This document shows, piece by piece, positions 59,208 through 64,000 of a stretch of DNA of 64,000 bases. The notes beneath the pieces are model-generated. The model was not told the origin of the DNA. It searched no databases and worked only from the letters and a program-made list of their open reading frames with translations. The position numbers and the translations under genes are program-made. Within the stretch, counting starts at the first letter, position 1; each line of letters starts with the position of its first letter. Source of the stretch: Gracilinema caldarium DSM 7334 (GTDB taxonomy: Bacteria; Spirochaetota; Spirochaetia; Treponematales; Breznakiellaceae); NCBI RefSeq assembly GCF_000219725.1, contig NC_015732.1, forward strand, positions 1,054,001 to 1,118,000, in the 5' to 3' direction.

Positions 59208-60378
59208 ATGTTGTTAGATAGAGAAATAAAAAATCAATTACTACAGGCTGCGGAAGATTTTCCTGTGATAATCCTTACTGGAGCACGGCAGGCCGGCAAA
59301 ACAACAACCTTAATATCAGTCTTGACCTCCCAAGTCTGGCGGAACAGGCTGAACGGGATCCGAAGACCTTTCTTACGACCAATCCTCCACCACTTATTGT
59401 GGATGAAGTTCAATATGCCCCCGGGCTTTTCAGACACATTAAAGCAGCGGTAGATCAGAATAGACATCACCATGGCCAGTATATACTTACCGGTAGTCAG
59501 CATTTTGTTCTTATGAAAAATGTTAGTGACAGCCTTGCAGGCAGAGCAGCTGTTTTTGAACTAGAAAATTTGTCACTGAGGGAATTAATCACCGCTGGTA
59601 TTTATGCTACTCAAGAACAAAACCTGGTACGACTACTGTGCCGGGGACAATTTCCGGAACTGTGGCGCAACCCAGACATGGATGCGCGCATATTCTATAC
59701 CTCATATCTTGTGACCTATCTGGAACGGGATGTCAGACAAATTTTAAATGTTACGAGTCTTCGGGATTTTGAACGGTTTATCCGCTTACTAGCCCTTCGT
59801 CCAGGCTCAATATTAAATAAAACCGATCTAGCAAAAGATGTGGGTTTTTCAATTAAAGCAATAAACGATTGGATCTCTGTGCTTCAGGCTTCCGGCCAAA
59901 TCATACTTCTTGAACCCTGGTTTGCGAATTTTGGTAAACGTCTGATTCGGAGTCCCAAGGTTTATTTTAGAGATAGCGGCTTACTCTCATTTCTACTCGG
60001 GGTCGATGAAACTACCTTGGAAGGCTCCCCCTTTAAAGGAGCTATTTGGGAAACCTTTCTTTTTGCAGAGTTACGAAAAACCAACGCATACCGAGAGGGA
60101 AGGGCAAGAATTTGGTACTATCGCGATCAGTATGGTAAAGAAGTCGACTTTATTTTGGAATATAAGGGTGTGCTTTCATTTGCTGATGCAAAAGGACTGA
60201 ACATCCGGATGAGAAGGATACAGCCATAATGAACACTGTCTATAAGGATCTGAAAACATCAGGTAGTCCTTGGAAAGCGGGATCCAAATACATCTTGTGT
60301 AGAACAGCTCATCCATTCCCCCTCGGCGACGATACGCTCGCTCTGCCTCCAGAAGGGATGCACGAAATCTGGCAGTAA
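59208..60378 (+). pseudogene. Frameshifted AAA ATPase with DUF4143 domain
   Basis: Begins MLLDREIKNQLLQAAEDFP and has the P-loop GARQAGKTTT (~59278-59307). A short stretch after the P-loop is missing, and the frame changes near 59315: SLDLPSLAEQAERDPKTFL is read in the next frame and continues with VDEVQYAPGLFRH. A second frame change near 60196 moves FADAK to TEHPDEKDTAIMNTVYK, and then CRTAHPFPLGDDTLALP ends at the TAA at 60376-60378. The reconstructed domain order is the known AAA_14 plus DUF4143. Two disruptions make function unlikely. These ATPases often travel between genomes. Confidence 0.85.
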
Positions 60379-60488
60379 GTCTACTCTAGGTCCCCGCCGA
60401 TGATGGTTATCCCCTCAATACATACCCCATCCACCTCTTATTGTGGATGCCCTAAGGAGCTCATCTCTGATTACTTCCGATGGCTGTC

Positions 60489-60992
60489 TTATCCCTGGTT
60501 AATCCTGATCGCTGCTACCAACTCTGCCAAAGCAACCACCTTGTCAACAAGACATACGAGGATGCTTTCAAAATAGACAGGCGGAACCGGCGTTAAGGGG
60601 AACATGTGCCGTCGTATGCAGTCTTCCTCGATGGCTGTGAGGTGGCCAAAGTCGGATCGGGCATTTTCCAATGCCTCATTAGGATGCTCAAAGCCATGGA
60701 GTTTGCCGTTCCGAGGCCGGGCGTAGCGCCAGTCATAAAAAAAGTAATCGTGAAGCAAGGCGCCACGAACCAGTTCTTTTATATGTTTCCGTAGGCCCAT
60801 CGCATGGGCAATTACAAAGGAATGATAGGCTACCGAAACTGTATGATCCGCGATACTCGCATCATGATGTACAATGTCCCGCAGGTGCTGAAAATTACGG
60901 CTTAAGAATATTGGTTCTGCCAGTTTATAAAATACCGGATTCCGTGCTATAAGACGATCAGCCTTGGCTCGCCGATATCTAGTATGCATCAT
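60489..60992 (-). CDS. HD-domain phosphohydrolase
   Basis: 167 residues. HD motif residues are visible as HHDASIADHTVSVAYH, then LLHDYFFYDWRY and the later D in VDKVVALAEL. It would hydrolyse a phosphoester or nucleotide in a metal-dependent manner. The opening MMHTRYRRAKADRLIARN and NFQHLRDIVHHD suggest the group of short HD hydrolases common in Firmicutes and spirochetes. Substrate unknown. It may follow metE in the same transcript, since a hairpin separates them. Confidence 0.82.
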   Translation of the reverse strand: MMHTRYRRAKADRLIARNPVFYKLAEPIFLSRNFQHLRDIVHHDASIADHTVSVAYHSFVIAHAMGLRKHIKELVRGALLHDYFFYDWRYARPRNGKLHGFEHPNEALENARSDFGHLTAIEEDCIRRHMFPLTPVPPVYFESILVCLVDKVVALAELVAAIRINQG

Positions 60993-61035
60993 CCTTAAAA
61001 TATAGTAAAAATTGATGAGATAAGCTATCTCGTGA

Positions 61036-61061
61036 TTCTGCCCCCCTCATGGAGGGCAGAA
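61036..61061 (-). terminator. Hairpin after metE
   Basis: TTCTGCCC pairs with GGGCAGAA, with a G/C-rich top. It lacks a T tract on either strand, so read-through to the HD gene is possible. Confidence 0.35.
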
Positions 61062-61068
61062 GGCATTG

Positions 61069-63336
61069 TCAGCAAAGGGTCTGTCGTACCCGTTGTGTCG
61101 CCTGAACCATGTTATTCAGAGCAGCCACTGTTTCTTCCATCCCCCTTGTTTTTAGTCCACAATCAGGGTTAATCCAGAGCATGTCAGGTGGAATATATTC
61201 AAGCATCCGACGGATTCGCTTTTCCAACTCTGCTACCGATGGAACCAACGGAGAATGGATATCATATACGCCAGGCCCAATGGGATGATCCTTCCCATAC
61301 TCACGGAACGATGAGAGAAGTCCAAAATGAGATCGAGCTGCTTCGATGGTAATCACATCTACATCAAAGGCTTCTATTGCATATACCAGGGATCCAAATT
61401 CACTGTAACACATGTGGGTATGAAGCTGTACATCGGGTCGTACCGACTCGGTCGCCCGACGAAAGGCTGCTACCGCAAGGTTGATATACCCTTCCCATTC
61501 ACCACGCCGAAGGGGCAATTTTTCTCGCAGCGCGGCTTCGTCAACCTGAATAATGGGTATTCCCTTCTCTTGTAGTTCAGAAATCTCTGCCCGAAGTGCT
61601 TCAGCCAGCTGAAAAGCTACTGTTGAAAGGGCCAGATCTTCCCGTACAAAAGACCAGTTGATTATGGTAATTGGACCGGTAAGAATAGCCTTCATAGGTT
61701 TTTGTGTTAATGACTGGGCATAACTAATCCAGGGAACCGTAATCGGATGGGTTCGATGTATATCTCCATAAATAATGGGAGGTTTGGTAACTCGACTTCC
61801 ATAGGATTGTACCCATCCCTCTTCGGTCGTATAAAATCCTTCCAGGTATTCTGCAAAATACTCAACCATATCGTTTCGTTCGTACTCTCCGTGAACCAGA
61901 ACATCGAGTCCCAGCTCTTCTTGAAGCACCACTAGGGCCCGAATCCTCTGCCGAATGCGATCTTCATAGGTGTTTTCGTCGATCTTCCCCTGCCGATACT
62001 GTTTACGTAGTCGTCGAAGGTCTTCATCCTGCGGGAAGGAGCCAATCGTGGTGGTAGGGAGGATCGGCAAAGAAAGCCGCTTTTGCTGGAGCCAGTATCG
62101 TTCGTGGCGAGGAATCGGGCGCGGTGTAAGAGAAAAATCAACAAAAGTTGAAGGTGGTAGTGAACTGGAGGAATGTGCCTTCTCGGAAACTGAGAGATGG
62201 CCCCGTGCTTCTCTGACAGCTGTTTTGAGATGCTCCAGTTCACCCACCTTTTCCCAGGCAAAAGCAAGACGACGTTTAAGTTCCGGGGGTAGCTTTCGTT
62301 CCCCCTCGACCGTATATGGTACGTGAAGGAGAGAGCAGGAACTGGAAAGCCAGATTTCGTTTTTCATCTTGGATTGTAGATCCTGAATAAAGGGAATAAG
62401 TTCTTCCAGATTGGCCCTCCAGATGTTCCGTCCATCAATACAGCCTGCTACAAGGATCGTATTTTTCGGGAATCCCTCCGTTTGTATTAGTTCTTTATTC
62501 TTTGTTCCTGCAACAAAATCGAGGCCTACCGCATCAAAGGGTTGCTGACACACTTCAGACCAAACATCTCTGATATCGCCAAAATAGGTTTGGAGCAACA
62601 CCTTAAGCGTTCCTTTTGTAAAAAGGATTGTTTTGTACAGATACTGAAACCTTTTCACATCTTCATGACACAGATCCGTAACCAGAATGGGTTCTTCAAG
62701 CTGGACCCATTCCACCCCTTTTTGCTGAAGAAACCTAAAAAGCCTCTGGTACTGGATTACCAATGTATCGAGGTATTTATCCGGAGGTCCTTCTAGTATT
62801 TTTGAAAGATAGAGGAAGGTGAGAGGGCCAATGAGATGTACCTTAAAGGGACAATGTAGTCTTCTAGCTCGTTCGATATGGGCTTCTAAGAAAGAAGTTT
62901 CCAGTTCCCAGGAAAGCTCCAGGGATAGCTCCGGAACAAGATAGTGGTAATTAGTGGTAAACCACTTTTTCATCTCAAGGGGATAGATGGCTTTTCCCTG
63001 TACTTCACTTCCCCGAGCCATGGCAAAATAGAGCCCAAGCCGTGTTTCAAGATCCCTATGAGCGAGGGACCCTGCATATTGGGGAATATCCTTAAAACGG
63101 GGTGGAATACAACCGAAAAGGTAGAGCATATCGAGCATTCCATCATATAATGAAAAATCTGCACAGGGAATCACATCGAGCTGTTGCGATAGGGCCTGGA
63201 GTTGGACCTCTTCCAGGGCCGCGGCTTCCTGGATAAGCCGTGTTCCGTCGATCCGATTTTTAAAATAGCTATCAAGCAGGGTCTTTAGTTCCCGGTTTTT
63301 CCCAATCCGGGGGAACCCCACAAGTGTTGTTTTCAT
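61069..63336 (-). CDS. metE: Cobalamin-independent methionine synthase MetE
   Basis: 755 residues, the full two-barrel MetE. It transfers the methyl group of 5-methyltetrahydropteroyl-tri-glutamate to homocysteine. The C-terminal zinc ligands are seen in the segments HTHMCYSEF and NPDCGLKTRG, with IQVDEAALRE between; the folate-binding N-terminal half begins VGFPRIGKNRELK. AAGGAG precedes ATG 63336. Upstream is a cobalamin riboswitch, so the gene should be off when vitamin B12 is present. Confidence 0.96.
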   Translation of the reverse strand: MKTTLVGFPRIGKNRELKTLLDSYFKNRIDGTRLIQEAAALEEVQLQALSQQLDVIPCADFSLYDGMLDMLYLFGCIPPRFKDIPQYAGSLAHRDLETRLGLYFAMARGSEVQGKAIYPLEMKKWFTTNYHYLVPELSLELSWELETSFLEAHIERARRLHCPFKVHLIGPLTFLYLSKILEGPPDKYLDTLVIQYQRLFRFLQQKGVEWVQLEEPILVTDLCHEDVKRFQYLYKTILFTKGTLKVLLQTYFGDIRDVWSEVCQQPFDAVGLDFVAGTKNKELIQTEGFPKNTILVAGCIDGRNIWRANLEELIPFIQDLQSKMKNEIWLSSSCSLLHVPYTVEGERKLPPELKRRLAFAWEKVGELEHLKTAVREARGHLSVSEKAHSSSSLPPSTFVDFSLTPRPIPRHERYWLQQKRLSLPILPTTTIGSFPQDEDLRRLRKQYRQGKIDENTYEDRIRQRIRALVVLQEELGLDVLVHGEYERNDMVEYFAEYLEGFYTTEEGWVQSYGSRVTKPPIIYGDIHRTHPITVPWISYAQSLTQKPMKAILTGPITIINWSFVREDLALSTVAFQLAEALRAEISELQEKGIPIIQVDEAALREKLPLRRGEWEGYINLAVAAFRRATESVRPDVQLHTHMCYSEFGSLVYAIEAFDVDVITIEAARSHFGLLSSFREYGKDHPIGPGVYDIHSPLVPSVAELEKRIRRMLEYIPPDMLWINPDCGLKTRGMEETVAALNNMVQATQRVRQTLC

Positions 63337-63477
63337 GGGAACTCCTTGATTACAAGATATGTTTAGAGAAACACTAAACCCTACCTCCTGCACTCAGAGG
63401 ATGGGTTTTTCTGTAGCGGTTGTACAGTGATGGTTGTACAAGAGATTTTTTAGGTATCTATTACAGGTCACTGGAGA

Positions 63478-63495
63478 TTATGGAACTGGTAACAT
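63478..63495 (-). CDS. Possible five-codon leader ORF (MLPVP)
   Basis: ATG TTA CCA GTT CCA TAA, minus strand, with GGAGG seven bases before the ATG, just downstream of the riboswitch. Too short to prove coding; metE begins 141 bases beyond the stop. It may be chance, or a decoy or coupling ORF in the expression platform. Confidence 0.3.
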   Translation of the reverse strand: MLPVP

Positions 63496-63514
63496 GATTG
63501 AACCCTCCGTTCAG

Positions 63515-63719
63515 AGACTCCTCTGGCAAATATCCTGGCTTGGTTTCTTCCTACTGCCCGCCTTCCCGGTTTCCCAGTGGCTATGGGGTTCGTCCACCTT
63601 ACAGTAGCGGGGGCTGCGCCGGTTTTTCACCGGACTTCCTTGCCGCTGTCGACAAGTTCGGTATGCTGGTACCACCCTTATCGATGGGGGCCTTCAAGGG
63701 ACCCACCAGAGGGAGCCTT
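63515..63719 (-). ncRNA. Cobalamin (AdoCbl) riboswitch upstream of metE
   Basis: Read on the minus strand, the conserved core is present: GTCCGGTGAAAAACCGGCGC then AGCCCCCGCTACTGTAAG, followed by AGCCACTGGG, CGGGAAGGC and the 3' AGCCAGGATA (63531-63540). The order and spacing match the cobalamin riboswitch family. It should repress metE, the B12-independent enzyme, when cobalamin is available. The exact platform is not resolved. Confidence 0.9.
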
Positions 63720-63748
63720 ATCATAACAATTTTTATACCTCCCCTCAA
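63720..63748 (-). promoter_or_regulatory. metE promoter
   Basis: Minus strand: TTGAGG (63748-63743), a 17-bp spacer and TATGAT (63725-63720) just before the riboswitch. Confidence 0.6.
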
Positions 63749-63831
63749 GAGTAGGAAAGGTTTTCAAGGAAACAAAACGGCTCTTCGCTAAAACATGTGG
63801 GTAGGCTATAATAAGGGCTATAAAAGATTAT

Positions 63832-64000
63832 GAATTATTTCAGGCGGCCCTTGGCCTAGGAAACGAATGGTTTGTAGTAAAGAGCGATTTCAATCATGTA
63901 AGGAACATCTCATCAAATATGGAGGCAATCCAGATGCCATTACCGACTTTTCCTGTGACATATCCCCTGTTTTTATAAACGGTATGGAAACATTATCGCC
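63832..64000 (+). pseudogene. Decayed ISL3-family transposase, runs off the window
   Basis: From 63832, one frame reads ELFQAALGLGNEWFVVKSDF, matching the N-terminus of ISL3 transposases. From 63897 another frame reads CKEHLIKYGGNPDAITDF then SCDISPVFINGMETLSP, which matches the DDE core (GG-x-D...DMSPAFI). The stretch between is missing, so the copy is deleted and frameshifted. No terminal inverted repeat was found. The right end lies outside the window. Confidence 0.7.

Noticed and set aside
63498-63791. Open reading frame of 97 codons on the plus strand
   Set aside because: It is the antisense of the conserved cobalamin riboswitch on the minus strand, and has no family pattern.
1-64000. 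CRISPR array or prophage
   Set aside because: No evenly spaced repeats, no cas genes and no phage structural genes were seen.

Overview
The window looks like chromosome from a free-living or gut-type, sugar-fermenting spirochete related to Treponema. The evidence is a cheA, cheW-cheR-like, cheX, cheY chemotaxis cluster in the order known from treponemes, many lipoproteins with short lipoboxes, a eukaryotic-type hexokinase, an archaeal-type aspartyl-tRNA synthetase next to gatCAB, and a MurE whose specificity motif is not the diaminopimelate type. No phage, CRISPR array or intact insertion sequence is present. The only mobile-element trace is a decayed ISL3-type transposase fragment at the right edge.

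Layout. 1-3.6 kb: chemotaxis operon (cheA enters from the left edge). 3.6-7.5 kb: tRNA-Val, then zwf-opcA (oxidative pentose phosphate entry) and a D-lactate-type dehydrogenase behind a large palindrome. 7.5-9.4 kb: efp and a methyltransferase on the minus strand. 9.5-17.2 kb: a two-component system (dCache sensor kinase and NtrC-type regulator), then a sigma-54 promoter with three upstream activator-like sites, a sulfur-uptake operon (TusA-like carrier, two half-size YeeE/YedE transporters, thioredoxin-reductase/thioredoxin-like fusion), and an Mrp ATPase. 17.2-20.9 kb: LEA-type lipoprotein, GH1 beta-glucosidase and its ROK regulator. 20.9-30 kb: epmA (the predicted EF-P lysyl-ligase), murD, an unknown gene, DUF2147 and DUF2804 genes, a DapF relative without catalytic cysteines, ddl and murE. 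30-36.2 kb: queD, an AMMECR1 gene, then gatC-gatA-gatB-aspS, which together would make Asn-tRNA by transamidation; gatC carries a striking run of asparagine codons. 36.2-44.6 kb: cupin, hexokinase, two hemerythrin-type proteins, an M15 peptidase, a ferredoxin, a polysaccharide deacetylase, a TPR protein and a MEMO-like gene. A 77-bp direct repeat containing a CRP/FNR-like palindrome and a -10 box lies upstream of both the ferredoxin and the deacetylase. 44.7-51.1 kb: a class III adenylate cyclase followed by two translationally coupled pairs of exported protein plus lipoprotein, of unknown function. 51.1-64 kb: a membrane protein, a coiled-coil/TPR protein, RqcH, a large lipoprotein, a CE7 esterase, a frameshifted AAA/DUF4143 gene, an HD phosphohydrolase, metE under a cobalamin riboswitch, and the ISL3 remnant.

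Recurring themes. Several genes have a sigma-70-like promoter whose predicted transcription start falls on or within a few bases of the start codon, with no ribosome binding site, so leaderless mRNAs are likely. Short hairpin-forming palindromes related to ACCTCTAAAAA...TTTTTGGAGGT recur between genes. Several housekeeping proteins (GatC, AspRS, MurD, GatA, adenylate cyclase) carry low-complexity or lineage-specific insertions.

All calls were made by reading the sequence; no database search was run. Functions are inferred from motifs and family memory, and promoter and operator calls are predictions.
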